This document shows, in pieces, positions 1 through 6,668 of a stretch of 17,373 nucleotides of DNA. A program made the position numbers and the translations under genes. Source of the DNA: Methanobacterium sp. UBA8 (GTDB taxonomy: Archaea; Methanobacteriota; Methanobacteria; Methanobacteriales; Methanobacteriaceae); the NCBI GenBank assembly GCA_002509665.1, contig DADN01000210.1, positions 731 to 18,103 on the forward strand, given 5' to 3'. Under the pieces are notes generated by a model, which was given only the letters and a program-made list of their open reading frames with translations, did no database searches and had not been told where the DNA came from. The stretch's first letter is position 1; every line of letters begins with the position of its first letter.

Positions 1-611
1 GGTCCGAATGAAGCTAATATTTTTGCAACTTCAGTTAGTGGAAGCTGCTGGCCTAAAATGGTAGTAGATTCATTTTCATCCATAAATAGAATTTTTACAA
101 ATTTTAGAAATTTTTTAAATTCCTTCCATGGCCTTAACACTATTTCATCGTCTTTTAAATGCCTTAAATATCCTTGTGCGCCTAAATATATGGGAATTTC
201 TAATTTAGATAAATAGTCTATGGTTTCAAGTGGAATATCGCAGGGACATAATGGACCTAAAAGTATGGCTTTGCAGTCTTTCAAGTATAAAGATTCAATA
301 TCTTTAACTTTTATAGGATTGGAGGGTACACTTGCTTTCTGTATTCTGTGATTGGGGTTGTTATCCGGATAAATGTTTTGAAACTTTATTGTTTCATCTG
401 TAAATACTGGAAAAAGCTCTATATTTTTGGGAAAAGCATTTAATAATTCTTCATCAAGTTTAGCAAGTGTTATTACGGCTTTGGTATTTACGTTCAGGCG
501 TTTTAAAACACTGGACTGGTAATAAACGGCCCCACCTATAGATTTATGGGTTGAATTATTTTTTATGATGGTATCATTTGTTAGGGGACCTATCAGTGCT
601 ATAGTTGACAT
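1..611 (-). CDS. PfkB-family carbohydrate/nucleoside kinase, C-terminus cut by window edge
   Basis: My reading of the minus strand from ATG at 609-611 is open to the window edge, giving 203 residues without a stop. The start MSTIALIGPLTNDTI, followed by the Gly-Gly segment SIGGAVYYQSSVLKRLN (about residues 24-40), is the usual N-terminus of ribokinase/PfkB-type sugar or nucleoside kinases, which phosphorylate a hydroxymethyl group using ATP. The ATP-binding and catalytic C-terminal signature (GAGD-type) lies outside the window, so the substrate cannot be guessed. An AGGT ribosome binding site lies 7 nt before the ATG. The gene follows the HisA-like gene by 26 nt in the same direction, so the two are probably one transcript, which hints that they act on related phosphorylated sugar compounds. 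That last point is inference. Confidence 0.8.
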   Translation of the reverse strand, partial: MSTIALIGPLTNDTIIKNNSTHKSIGGAVYYQSSVLKRLNVNTKAVITLAKLDEELLNAFPKNIELFPVFTDETIKFQNIYPDNNPNHRIQKASVPSNPIKVKDIESLYLKDCKAILLGPLCPCDIPLETIDYLSKLEIPIYLGAQGYLRHLKDDEIVLRPWKEFKKFLKFVKILFMDENESTTILGQQLPLTEVAKILASFG

Positions 612-637
612 TTTTTTACCTGAATAATTTTAAATTA

Positions 638-1312
638 TTATTTAAGGGTTATTTTCCCATTATGTAATGCAGAACCAACTAAAAATTTATTTATTCCAAG
701 TTTTTCCAGTTTTTTGATATCATGTGAGGTTATTCCTCCCCCTATAATTAAAGGGAGTTTCAGAAATTTTTTTATAAGCTCTTCATTAACACCTTTTTCT
801 GTTCCAACCTGGGAAATATCAAGTAATATAACTTCTTGAGGGTTTAGTTCTTCTATTTCATTGATAAAATCTTCCATATCAATATTTAAATATTTACTGA
901 ATATTTTTCCGTCTTTTATGTCAATGCTTATAATTAATCTATTTTTATCAAACTTATCAAAAATGACTTTGAGATCATCAATATCTTTCAGGGTTTCTGT
1001 TGCAATAATCACTTTGTCAGCAACTTCAAGTGCTTTTCTAACATCAGACTCATCTCTTGAACCGCTGTCAAGCATCACAGGAATATATTTATTCACTTTT
1101 TGGGTAACATCAAAATTAGATTTTATGTTTTCTATTGAGTCTAAATCAGCTATATACATCCTAACTGCGCCTGCATCTTTTAAAGATTTTGCAATTTCTT
1201 CAGGGGAAGCTGATTCATGGAACACAGTTTCGAGTGGTTTGTAAGTTTCTCTTTCGCCGGATTTTCCGGATACTGCGATACCATTTTTAAGATCTAAAAC
1301 TGGTATTATCAT
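638..1312 (-). CDS. HisA/HisF-related TIM-barrel protein (COG1411 type)
   Basis: The 224-residue protein has the (beta/alpha)8 features of ProFAR isomerase HisA. It begins MIIPVLDLKNG with the first-strand Asp, has IDIKDGK near residues 130-136 (the second catalytic-type Asp region), and ends with the phosphate-binding GGGITS and LVGSALHNG segments. It is shorter than true HisA (about 240 residues), and no histidine genes are nearby. It fits the archaeal family described as uncharacterised proteins related to HisA better than HisA itself. The reaction is unknown; a phosphorylated sugar or ribotide substrate is a reasonable inference from the two phosphate-binding loops. No strong ribosome binding site precedes the ATG. 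Upstream lie three tandem repeats with TATA-like cores that may hold its promoter. A PfkB kinase gene follows it. Confidence 0.82.
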   Translation of the reverse strand: MIIPVLDLKNGIAVSGKSGERETYKPLETVFHESASPEEIAKSLKDAGAVRMYIADLDSIENIKSNFDVTQKVNKYIPVMLDSGSRDESDVRKALEVADKVIIATETLKDIDDLKVIFDKFDKNRLIISIDIKDGKIFSKYLNIDMEDFINEIEELNPQEVILLDISQVGTEKGVNEELIKKFLKLPLIIGGGITSHDIKKLEKLGINKFLVGSALHNGKITLK

Positions 1313-1337
1313 ATAATATACAATCCATTAATTTTTA

Positions 1338-1690
1338 TTTAGAATAGGGTTTTTAACTTGTTTAATATTATAGAATAAAACTGTATTTTATATAAAGTTA
1401 TATATTCAATTTTTTAAGTCCCTAATTTGTTCATGTAGAATTTATATAATCTATTATTCTTATTTAGAATAATTTTTCTAACTTGTTTAATGTTACAAAT
1501 AGTTATTTTTACACAAACTTATAACTCAAGTTTTAATTCTAGACTTTGTTCATGTGAGTAGAGTTTATACAATTCCTTCATTATTTTAGAATTAGGGTTT
1601 TTAACTTGCTTAATGTTAAATACGTCGGTATTTCTATATAAACGTATATGCTTGAATAATCCCGACTTGTTTGGATATCTAATTTAAAAA
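1338..1690. repeat. Three imperfect tandem repeats of about 123 bp
   Basis: The block TTTAGAAT begins at 1338, 1463 and 1585, so the period is 125 then 122 bp. Each copy carries the same blocks in the same order: TTTAGAAT, then a T-rich run with AACTTG(T/C)TTAAT, then a TATATAAA-like core (TACACAAA in the middle copy) followed by (A/C)(G/C)TTATA or CGTATA, then a CTTGTT or TTTGTTCATGT block near the end. The copies are diverged, so this is an old duplication. Read on the minus strand, the TATATAAA core of the copy nearest the HisA-like gene (about 1389-1397) sits where a promoter would give a leader of roughly 50 nt. No ORF or transposase is present. Confidence 0.65.
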
Positions 1691-1763
1691 CAGAATGATT
1701 AGGGGCAAAATGTGTTTATTTAAATCATGAAATGCTAAATTTAAATTATTTTAAAAAAATTAA

Positions 1764-1877
1764 GAGGGCATCTACACATTTGAGCGAAAGTATTTCTTAT
1801 TTAGATGCCCTATAATGGTAAAACAACTCCATTTAGGGATCTAATGGTATTTAGATCCCTAAACTTGATGGAGTTTT
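1764..1877. ncRNA. Candidate structured RNA: two strong, similar hairpins
   Basis: Hairpin 1 pairs 1765-1774 (AGGGCATCTA) perfectly with 1802-1811 around a 27-nt loop. Hairpin 2 pairs 1832-1843 (TTTAGGGATCTA) perfectly with 1852-1863 around an 8-nt loop, and is enclosed by an outer stem 1825-1831 with 1869-1875, leaving a one-sided bulge at 1864-1867. The two stems share the core AGGG(C)ATCTA...TTTAGAT(G)CCCT, and TAATGGTA occurs both in the linker (1813-1820) and around the loop of hairpin 2. The strand is uncertain: on the minus strand hairpin 1 is followed by a T7 run, as in a terminator; on the plus strand an AT-rich TATA-like stretch lies near 1735-1746. It could be a small RNA or a double terminator. 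Confidence 0.4.
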
Positions 1878-2043
1878 AAGGAGGGGCTTGGTAAACATCA
1901 AATTTATTTATTAATTTTAATACAAATTTAACATTTTTTATTACTATTATAAAGTTAGTTTTTTTGATATTTAATAGTTTCTATGTTTTTTAAAACAAGA
2001 TTTGGACATTTAATTTGAAAAACTAAAAGAATAGGAAATAAAA
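1878..2043. other. AT-rich spacer with nothing recognised
   Basis: Between the paired hairpins and the DUF3194 gene there is only AT-rich sequence. I found no ORF with a ribosome binding site. The T-rich minus-strand reading just after the DUF3194 stop (around 2010-2040) may serve as a simple archaeal U-tract terminator. Confidence 0.4.
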
Positions 2044-2316
2044 TTAAATTTTATCTAAAAACTTCTCGATTTCCAAAAGGGCATGATCAGCCGCTTCATC
2101 TGCGATTTCTGGATCTGCAGATGAAAGGTCATCAAATACAATGTCAACTGTGATGTTTACATCAAGGCTATCGTTATAATTAAGCTCTACATTGATATCA
2201 ATATCATTAATCTCTTTTTTAGAAACTTTAGATAAGACGTAATCCTGAGCTGATGATACTGCAATTTCTGAGATTTTATCGAGGTCTTCATCAGTTAATT
2301 TTTTAAGTTTACTCAT
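2044..2316 (-). CDS. DUF3194-family protein, function unknown
   Basis: This is a small acidic protein of 90 residues, with an N-terminal helix-rich part (LTDEDLDKISEIAVSSAQDY), a middle segment of alternating hydrophobic residues (about 40-63, INVELNYNDSLDVNITVDIV) likely to form beta strands, and a C-terminal helix. It has no cysteines, signal peptide or membrane segment. Size, composition and position beside the prefoldin beta gene match the uncharacterised archaeal DUF3194 family that accompanies prefoldin at the end of the exosome superoperon. A role in protein folding or in RNA/ribosome quality control is guilt by association only. The gap to prefoldin beta is 165 nt and holds a terminator-like hairpin, so it may have its own promoter. 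The ribosome binding site is weak. Confidence 0.8.
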   Translation of the reverse strand: MSKLKKLTDEDLDKISEIAVSSAQDYVLSKVSKKEINDIDINVELNYNDSLDVNITVDIVFDDLSSADPEIADEAADHALLEIEKFLDKI

Positions 2317-2456
2317 TTTAATCTACACTTTTTAATGTTTCTTTAGTTAATTTAGAATATTAAAAATAATAAAATAAATTTCTTTAAATTTATGTTAAGT
2401 TAAAAAAATAAACGTGTAAGTAGAATATCTAAAATTAGTTAACTTGGAAAATGAAA

Positions 2457-2480
2457 TCAGTTAAAAATTTATTAACTGAC
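2457..2480 (-). terminator. Terminator-like hairpin after prefoldin beta
   Basis: TCAGTTAA (2457-2464) pairs perfectly with TTAACTGA (2472-2479) around a 7-nt loop. It starts 2 nt after the pfdB stop codon on the minus strand and is followed by a T-rich stretch. It probably marks the end, or a partial end, of the long operon; the stem is AT-rich, so the strength is uncertain. Confidence 0.4.
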
Positions 2481-2481
2481 T

Positions 2482-2832
2482 CTATTGTATTCCGCTTCCT
2501 TTCATAGCTTCCTGAATAGAAGACTGCATTTCCTGGAGCCTTTTCATGATTCTTTCTTCCTGTCTCTGGACAGTTTTTTCACGAAGCTCTAAGGTTTCTA
2601 TTTTATCTTCGAGTTCTTTGGTCATATCTTCTTTTTTAACTTTGATAAGTAATGTTCCTGCAGTTTTATAAACATCAGTGTCTTCTTCAACTTTGTTTAA
2701 TTCTTCGACAGCTTTTTTAGTTTCTTTTAACTGTAAATCGACATTTTGTTTTTGCATTGAAATTGCCTGAGCTTGCTGCTGTACCTGCTGGAATTGAGCT
2801 AATTGATGTTGTACATTTTGAGGAAGTTCCAT
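2482..2832 (-). CDS. pfdB: Prefoldin subunit beta
   Basis: Prefoldin is a jellyfish-shaped hexamer of two alpha and four beta subunits. It captures unfolded proteins at the tips of its coiled coils and hands them to the group II chaperonin (thermosome). The 116-residue protein has the beta-subunit plan: an N-terminal coiled coil (ELPQNVQHQLAQFQQVQQQAQ), a central hairpin region with VYKTAGTLLIKVKKEDM (about residues 54-70), and a long C-terminal coiled coil rich in Glu, Lys and Arg. Length and the YK-G-LLI-V motif match the family. The ribosome binding site GGTGA lies 5 nt before ATG 2830-2832. It follows pcc1 by 39 nt in the same direction. The alpha subunit is not in this window. Confidence 0.95.
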   Translation of the reverse strand: MELPQNVQHQLAQFQQVQQQAQAISMQKQNVDLQLKETKKAVEELNKVEEDTDVYKTAGTLLIKVKKEDMTKELEDKIETLELREKTVQRQEERIMKRLQEMQSSIQEAMKGSGIQ

Positions 2833-2871
2833 TTAAATCACCTCTAGTTTTATATTATAAATTAACTATCT

Positions 2872-3129
2872 TCAGGGCTTCAACGAATTAACCTCATGAG
2901 ATAGTGTTATCCATCTAAAATATGAATTAACAGATGCTCGAAGAGATGGAGTGTCTTCAGCATTAATTATTAATTTTAAAGTCTTTCCGTCTAAATTTAT
3001 TTCAACTGAAGACCTGTCAGATGGTGCAGTTTGAATTTCAGGTTCAATTGATTTTAAAACCAACTTTGCTTCATCTAAGCTGTTAAATTTAATTTTAAAT
3101 TCTGCTTTCACGTGTTCTGGAACCTTCAT
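2872..3129 (-). CDS. pcc1: KEOPS complex subunit Pcc1
   Basis: Pcc1 is the small dimerising subunit of KEOPS, which with Kae1, Bud32 and Cgi121 makes the t6A modification on ANN-decoding tRNAs. The 85-residue protein shows the usual Pcc1 layout: strand F(K/N)SLDEAKLVLKSIEPE, then the middle strand pair RSSVEINLDGKTLKLIINAED, then the C-terminal helix TPSLRASVNSYFRWI typical of the family. Its ATG overlaps the TGA of the Brix gene by 4 nt, and GGAG inside the Brix C-terminal codons acts as ribosome binding site, so translation is probably coupled. The other KEOPS genes are elsewhere. Placement with Brix and prefoldin is conserved in related archaea. Confidence 0.92.
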   Translation of the reverse strand: MKVPEHVKAEFKIKFNSLDEAKLVLKSIEPEIQTAPSDRSSVEINLDGKTLKLIINAEDTPSLRASVNSYFRWITLSHEVNSLKP

Positions 3130-3605
3130 TTAAATCTCCAGTTTTTAACGTAAATTCGAGGATCTCTAATTGAACCGTCTTTATCATAAAATTCTAGTAT
3201 AGCTTTATTTTCCCCTTCTCCTATCTTAACCCAGATCAAATTCTTATTTGAATTCTCTTCTGGAATCTTCAGGATATTCATAAGGGGATCTTTGAGCTCT
3301 TCTATTTCACATCTGATGCTGATGGCATCAGATTTTATTTTACCTTTTAAATTTAAAAGTGATACTGTTATCTTTAAAAATAACAGCAGTTCACCCTTTT
3401 CATTATATATCTCAATTTTACTGGGATTTCCTTTTATTTGAGAAACTACTATTGTTTTCTGAAATCCGAGTGTTGCTGTTTTAAGTAGAACATCCCGAAA
3501 GCTCATTTTGCCCCTGTTTACATATTTTGCATTTAAAACATGACTCAGGTCATGACAAAATGATCTTGTTCGACTAGATGGTTTCCGTGATGTTGTTATC
3601 AGCAT
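3126..3605 (-). CDS. Brix-domain (Imp4-like) ribosome biogenesis protein
   Basis: Archaeal Brix proteins are single-domain relatives of the eukaryotic Imp4/Rpf/Ssf factors that bind pre-rRNA during ribosome assembly. The N-terminus MLITTSRKPSSRTRSFCHDL is the signature start of the Brix domain (ITTSRKPS..TR.F...L), followed by NRGKMSFRDVL. The rest is the duplicated alpha/beta core, which ends at the terminal WRFK. At 159 residues it is the short archaeal form without the eukaryotic extensions. The ribosome binding site AAAGGT lies 5 nt before the ATG. It starts 17 nt after the rpoP stop and overlaps pcc1 by 4 nt. A direct role in archaeal rRNA maturation is family knowledge, not shown here. 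Confidence 0.92.
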   Translation of the reverse strand: MLITTSRKPSSRTRSFCHDLSHVLNAKYVNRGKMSFRDVLLKTATLGFQKTIVVSQIKGNPSKIEIYNEKGELLLFLKITVSLLNLKGKIKSDAISIRCEIEELKDPLMNILKIPEENSNKNLIWVKIGEGENKAILEFYDKDGSIRDPRIYVKNWRFK

Positions 3606-3622
3606 TTAATACCTTTATAAAT

Positions 3623-3754
3623 TTATCTTGCAGTTACGTCTCTTTTAACAGTTGGAATTTCCTTAAATAGAATTCTGTACCTGCATTTTGGACATTTTGC
3701 TTCAGTGTATCCTTTAAGATCAACTAAAGTTCCGCATTTTGCACATTTGTACAA
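3623..3754 (-). CDS. rpoP: DNA-directed RNA polymerase subunit P (Rpb12-like)
   Basis: This short gene was found by direct translation. It encodes 43 residues with one zinc ribbon: Cys4, Cys7, Cys21 and Cys24 in the pattern C-x2-C-x13-C-x2-C, followed by RYRILFKE and a basic tail ending DVTAR. This matches archaeal RpoP, the counterpart of eukaryotic Rpb12/RPABC4, which helps hold the Rpo3/Rpo10/Rpo11 assembly platform of RNA polymerase. The start is TTG at 3752-3754, chosen because a GGAGGT ribosome binding site lies 7 nt upstream and no ATG is available; an in-frame TTG at 3769 overlaps that site and is less likely. The gene follows the hairpin array that separates it from rpl37Ae and precedes the Brix gene by 17 nt. 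Confidence 0.93.
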   Translation of the reverse strand: MYKCAKCGTLVDLKGYTEAKCPKCRYRILFKEIPTVKRDVTAR

Positions 3755-3766
3755 GCTATAAACCTC

Positions 3767-3940
3767 CAAAAATTTTTTTCAAAAATTTTTGTCGTACCAA
3801 AATCGTAGATTTTGGTAACCCCAAAAAATTTGTGTTTGGGGCGTCGAAATTTATAATTTCGACAGTGTAAAAATCTCTCAAAATTCGTAGAATTTTGGAA
3901 AAAGCAATTCTTTTGATATAGTACAAATCTTCGATTTGTA
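3767..3940. repeat. Array of six short hairpins with related arms
   Basis: Six inverted repeats lie in succession: 3767-3777/3781-3791 (11 bp, loop TTC), 3795-3804/3808-3817 (10 bp, loop GTA), 3819-3825/3835-3841 (7 bp, 9-nt loop), 3843-3851/3855-3863 (9 bp, loop TAT), 3879-3886/3890-3897 (8 bp, loop GTA) and 3922-3929/3933-3940 (8 bp, loop TTC). Five have exactly 3-nt loops and arms resembling C-(A/G)AAA-T-rich, so they look like diverged copies of one palindromic unit. The array fills the gap between rpl37Ae and rpoP inside an essential operon and would be transcribed on the minus strand. No coding potential is visible. Confidence 0.75.
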
Positions 3941-3996
3941 AGCTTTGATTTTTACTAACTCCAAAAAATTTTCAAGAAAATATTGTGAATTAGGAA

Positions 3997-4269
3997 TTAA
4001 CTTCCTTCTCCAACTATCCTTTTGATGTTTCTTGCAGCTGTTTTAGCCATTGGAGTTTGTGGAACGTATGCTCCTCCTGTAAATACAGTTCCGCATTTTC
4101 TACATTTCCATATTCCAGCGCTCACTCTTTTAACACCAATTCTATCACATTTAGGACATATGTGGTCCTTTTTCATTTTGTCTTCTATACCTTTAACTGT
4201 TCTTTTGGCCTTTCTTCCATATCTTGCGCCAAACCTTCCAGTTACTCCTACTTTTTTTGTTCTTGCCAT
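3997..4269 (-). CDS. rpl37Ae: Large ribosomal subunit protein eL43 (L37Ae)
   Basis: This 90-residue protein of the 50S subunit binds 23S rRNA. It has a basic N-terminus ([18 protein letters not shown], typical of the family) and a zinc ribbon with Cys38, Cys41, Cys56 and Cys59 (C-x2-C-x14-C-x2-C), followed by [14 protein letters not shown]. An upstream in-frame ATG at 4335 would add 22 residues and overlap Rrp42. The start at 4267-4269 is preferred because GGTGA lies 5 nt before it and family proteins begin there. It follows rrp42 by 28 nt. After it comes a 242-nt stretch filled by hairpins before rpoP. Confidence 0.95.
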   Translation of the reverse strand: MARTKKVGVTGRFGARYGRKAKRTVKGIEDKMKKDHICPKCDRIGVKRVSAGIWKCRKCGTVFTGGAYVPQTPMAKTAARNIKRIVGEGS

Positions 4270-4297
4270 CTTAATCACCTTATAAATTTTTAGTAAG

Positions 4298-5089
4298 TTA
4301 TGGTAAATATTCTCTAAGTTCTTTTGTTTTTTCAATAGTTCTGCTGACTGCGCTAATTACTTCTTCTTTTGTTAGAGGCATTTCCCCACCTTTTTGCATT
4401 GCGCAAATACTGCCGTCTTCTCTTACTCCTATTGAGATTCTGGCATCCATGACGTTTTCTTCGTCAAGTGATGGGTCATTAATCAGTTCACCATTTATCT
4501 TTGCAAATGTACACATTAAAGGTTTTTCATTTATAGGTAATGCAACAGGATTTTCTTCATCCAAGACAATTTTATCATCTTCAACGGTTGCATTTGGTAT
4601 TTTTGCACTTATAAGTGCAGCAACACTTCCTAAAACTGCAGCGTCCATTAAATTACCATCATAATCTAAAACATGGATATCTACAAATATCATCCATACC
4701 TTTTCACCTGGAATTATGCACAGTTTTTCAAGATCTAAAATTTTACCTTCTCTTAAGCAGCGGTCTGTAACTCTTGCAAGCTCTACAGATCTTTCATCAG
4801 GTGGTCCTGGTTCAAATAATGGTGATGCCATTGGTAACAATTCAGAATTGGTCATTAATACACCTACATTAGGTGTATCAGAAAAAGGATCACCAATTTG
4901 AGGTTTTATCCCTACTACTAATTGAGTTTTACCTATTTTAACCCTTGCAGATCCTTCAGCTTTTTCAATTACTCCTACTTCAACAGATATGTCCCTGTAT
5001 TCATCAATTGATCTGCCGTCTGCACGTTCCCCATTTTCAATAAGTTCTACTATACTTTTTCTTGTAATTTCAGGAACTATATTAACCAT
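4298..5089 (-). CDS. rrp42: Exosome complex protein Rrp42
   Basis: Rrp42 is the non-catalytic RNase PH-like partner of Rrp41. Three Rrp41-Rrp42 dimers form the hexameric ring of the archaeal exosome, which degrades RNA 3' to 5' with phosphate. With the start used here the protein has 263 residues, the normal size, and shows [12 protein letters not shown] near the N-terminus and [19 protein letters not shown] in the middle. The GTRxAxxTAAS phosphate-binding signature seen in Rrp41 is not kept. A longer frame begins at 5161 inside rrp41, but ATG 5087-5089 has GGTGA 5 nt upstream and gives the family N-terminus [16 protein letters not shown]. It overlaps the end of rrp41 by 8 nt, so translation is probably coupled. 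Confidence 0.95.
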   Translation of the reverse strand: MVNIVPEITRKSIVELIENGERADGRSIDEYRDISVEVGVIEKAEGSARVKIGKTQLVVGIKPQIGDPFSDTPNVGVLMTNSELLPMASPLFEPGPPDERSVELARVTDRCLREGKILDLEKLCIIPGEKVWMIFVDIHVLDYDGNLMDAAVLGSVAALISAKIPNATVEDDKIVLDEENPVALPINEKPLMCTFAKINGELINDPSLDEENVMDARISIGVREDGSICAMQKGGEMPLTKEEVISAVSRTIEKTKELREYLP

Positions 5090-5801
5090 TTTCTTCACCA
5101 TACCTGTTTTTAATGGCGTTTTTCTGCGCTTCACTGATTTGTTTACATCCTTCGATTGCAAGATTTAATGCTTTATCAAATTCATCAGGTGTAATATGTC
5201 CATCCATCTGTAGAAGGCTTATTTCACCAGATCTTGGCATTATGGCAATAGGTACATCAGCTTCACCTTCTTTATCTTCCTCTTCTGAGAGATCCAGTAT
5301 CACATTACCGTTTGCCTTTCCAGCTGCACAGGAAACAACTAAATCTTTCATTGGTATTCCTGCATCTGCCAGAGCTACTGATGCTGCAGTTATTCCTGCA
5401 CATCTTGTACCTCCTTCAGCTTCGAGGATCTCTATAAACACATCAATGGTTGATCTTGGGAATCTTTCTAAAAATATGGCAGGTCTTAGAGCGTCTGCGG
5501 TTATTTTAGATATCTCGACAGATCTCCTATCTGGCCCTGGTCTTTTCCTTTCTCCAACAGAAAATGGTGCCATATTGTATCTACATCTTATAACTGCCAT
5601 GTCCGGCCTCATTATACGCCTTACATGTAATTCTCTTGGACCATAAACAGCAGCAAGGATTTTATTGCCTCCTATTTCAAGATATGCAGATCCATCTGCT
5701 TTTTCTAAAACACCTGCTTCTATTTTTAATGGCCTTAATTCATCGAATGCTCTTCCATCTGCCCTTAAATTGTCATTATTGTTTGTTAAGATAATAATCA
5801 C
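5082..5801 (-). CDS. rrp41: Exosome complex catalytic subunit Rrp41
   Basis: Rrp41 is the phosphorolytic 3'-5' exoribonuclease of the archaeal exosome ring. The 239-residue protein has the RNase PH fold with [13 protein letters not shown] (12-24), the RNA/phosphate-contacting Arg pair at 92-93 in [10 protein letters not shown], the phosphate loop [12 protein letters not shown] (130-141) and the acidic catalytic region ending at Asp182 in EADVPIAIM. The start is uncertain. GTG at 5799-5801 opens the frame, but the GGGGTGA ribosome binding site overlaps that GTG, and at the 5-nt spacing used by neighbouring genes the codon in frame would be ATC (5790-5792). No in-frame ATG exists before the first conserved motif. 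It follows rrp4 by 6 nt. Confidence 0.95.
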   Translation of the reverse strand: MIIILTNNNDNLRADGRAFDELRPLKIEAGVLEKADGSAYLEIGGNKILAAVYGPRELHVRRIMRPDMAVIRCRYNMAPFSVGERKRPGPDRRSVEISKITADALRPAIFLERFPRSTIDVFIEILEAEGGTRCAGITAASVALADAGIPMKDLVVSCAAGKANGNVILDLSEEEDKEGEADVPIAIMPRSGEISLLQMDGHITPDEFDKALNLAIEGCKQISEAQKNAIKNRYGEENG

Positions 5802-5807
5802 CCCTGT

Positions 5808-6524
5808 TTATTCATCTACATCTGGCTCAGGGACTTCTTCAACTTCTTCTATTTCTTTACCAAGAAGTTCAGAAAGCATGTTTCTTACTCTATCTGTAAG
5901 TCCGGAGGTGTGGGCTTGATCTTCTATCATATTTATAACTTTTTCCGCAACTCTTTCCATCTGCGGTTCGCCTTTAACCCATACCACACCATTTTGACCT
6001 ACGATGATGTCACATTTTGTTTCATCTTTTATCATGTTGATCATAGATCCCTTTTTACCAATGAGCCGTGGTACTTTTGTTGGGGTTATGTAGATTAAAA
6101 TTCCACCTCTAAATTTACCAAGTCCTCTACCTTTTAAACCCAGTTTTACCTTTTTAACTTCATCAACATCAACAACTCTTAAAAATAAAACATCGCCGAC
6201 ATTAAATGCCTTATTCAAATCTCTTTTTTCTTTTCCAAAAACGTCTGAAGCAGGTAAAAATCCTGAATATGGAGAGTTTATGTCTAAATTCCACATTGAA
6301 AATCTTATATCGGTAACTTCACCAATTACGACGTCTCCTCTTTTTGGAATATATTTGCTCTGCAGGGGAATAACACTTATTTTTTTATCCCTTATAGCAA
6401 CTAAACCAACAAGAGATGAACATATGTTGTTATCTTCTTTAAACGTTCCTCTTCCTGTATGATATTCTTCATCTGCAAGAACATCACCTGGAACCACTAA
6501 AGCTTTATCTTCTACAAATATCAC
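5808..6524 (-). CDS. rrp4: Exosome complex RNA-binding protein Rrp4
   Basis: Rrp4 is one of the two cap proteins (with Csl4) that sit on the exosome ring, recruit RNA and help thread it into the channel. The 238-residue protein has an N-terminal domain ([17 protein letters not shown]), an S1 domain at about residues 60-132 and a KH domain at about 140-200 with the GKKG loop at 156-159 ([12 protein letters not shown]). The acidic C-terminal tail ([15 protein letters not shown]) is typical. The start is GTG at 6522-6524 with a strong AAAGGAGG site 6 nt upstream. A 144-nt gap separates it from SBDS, large enough for an internal promoter. Csl4 is not present in this window. Confidence 0.96.
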   Translation of the reverse strand: MIFVEDKALVVPGDVLADEEYHTGRGTFKEDNNICSSLVGLVAIRDKKISVIPLQSKYIPKRGDVVIGEVTDIRFSMWNLDINSPYSGFLPASDVFGKEKRDLNKAFNVGDVLFLRVVDVDEVKKVKLGLKGRGLGKFRGGILIYITPTKVPRLIGKKGSMINMIKDETKCDIIVGQNGVVWVKGEPQMERVAEKVINMIEDQAHTSGLTDRVRNMLSELLGKEIEEVEEVPEPDVDE

Positions 6525-6557
6525 GTTCTGCCTCCTTTACAGTGGAAAGCCATAAAA

Positions 6558-6663
6558 TTATAGTGAAGCAAGTTTAAACTCTAATTTGTACTATTATGAA
6601 AAGTTCATTGAAGATAAAAGTTATATTCAATTATAAGGTTATAAACCAAGCTTTTCACTATAA
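6558..6663. promoter_or_regulatory. Inverted repeat and possible internal promoter before rrp4
   Basis: In the gap between SBDS and rrp4, TTATAGTGAA (6558-6567) is the exact reverse complement of TTCACTATAA (6654-6663). Between them on the minus strand is a TATA-like GGTTTATAACC (about 6638-6648), itself palindromic. An internal promoter for the exosome genes is a reasonable inference, but AT-rich sequence makes such matches common. Confidence 0.3.
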
Positions 6664-6668
6664 TGAAG

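Noticed and set aside
1764..1877. tRNA or known archaeal RNA (SRP, RNase P, box H/ACA)
   Set aside because: No cloverleaf, anticodon arm or T-loop motif is present, the element is too short for SRP or RNase P RNA, and no kink-turn plus ACA box could be placed.
3767..3940. CRISPR-like array
   Set aside because: The units differ in length and sequence, are themselves palindromes with 3-nt loops, and there are no constant repeats with regular spacers or cas genes.
4270..4335. Longer L37Ae starting inside rrp42
   Set aside because: The conserved protein begins MARTKKVG at 4269 with GGTGA 5 nt upstream; the extension is read-through of another frame of rrp42.
5090..5161. Longer Rrp42 starting inside rrp41
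   Set aside because: The extra residues are low in similarity to the family, and GGTGA stands at the right distance only for the ATG at 5087-5089.
5113..5646. Long plus-strand open frame over rrp41
   Set aside because: It is antisense to a clear Rrp41 gene and shows no family features; the openness follows from the codon pattern of the real gene. The same holds for the other plus-strand frames over the superoperon.
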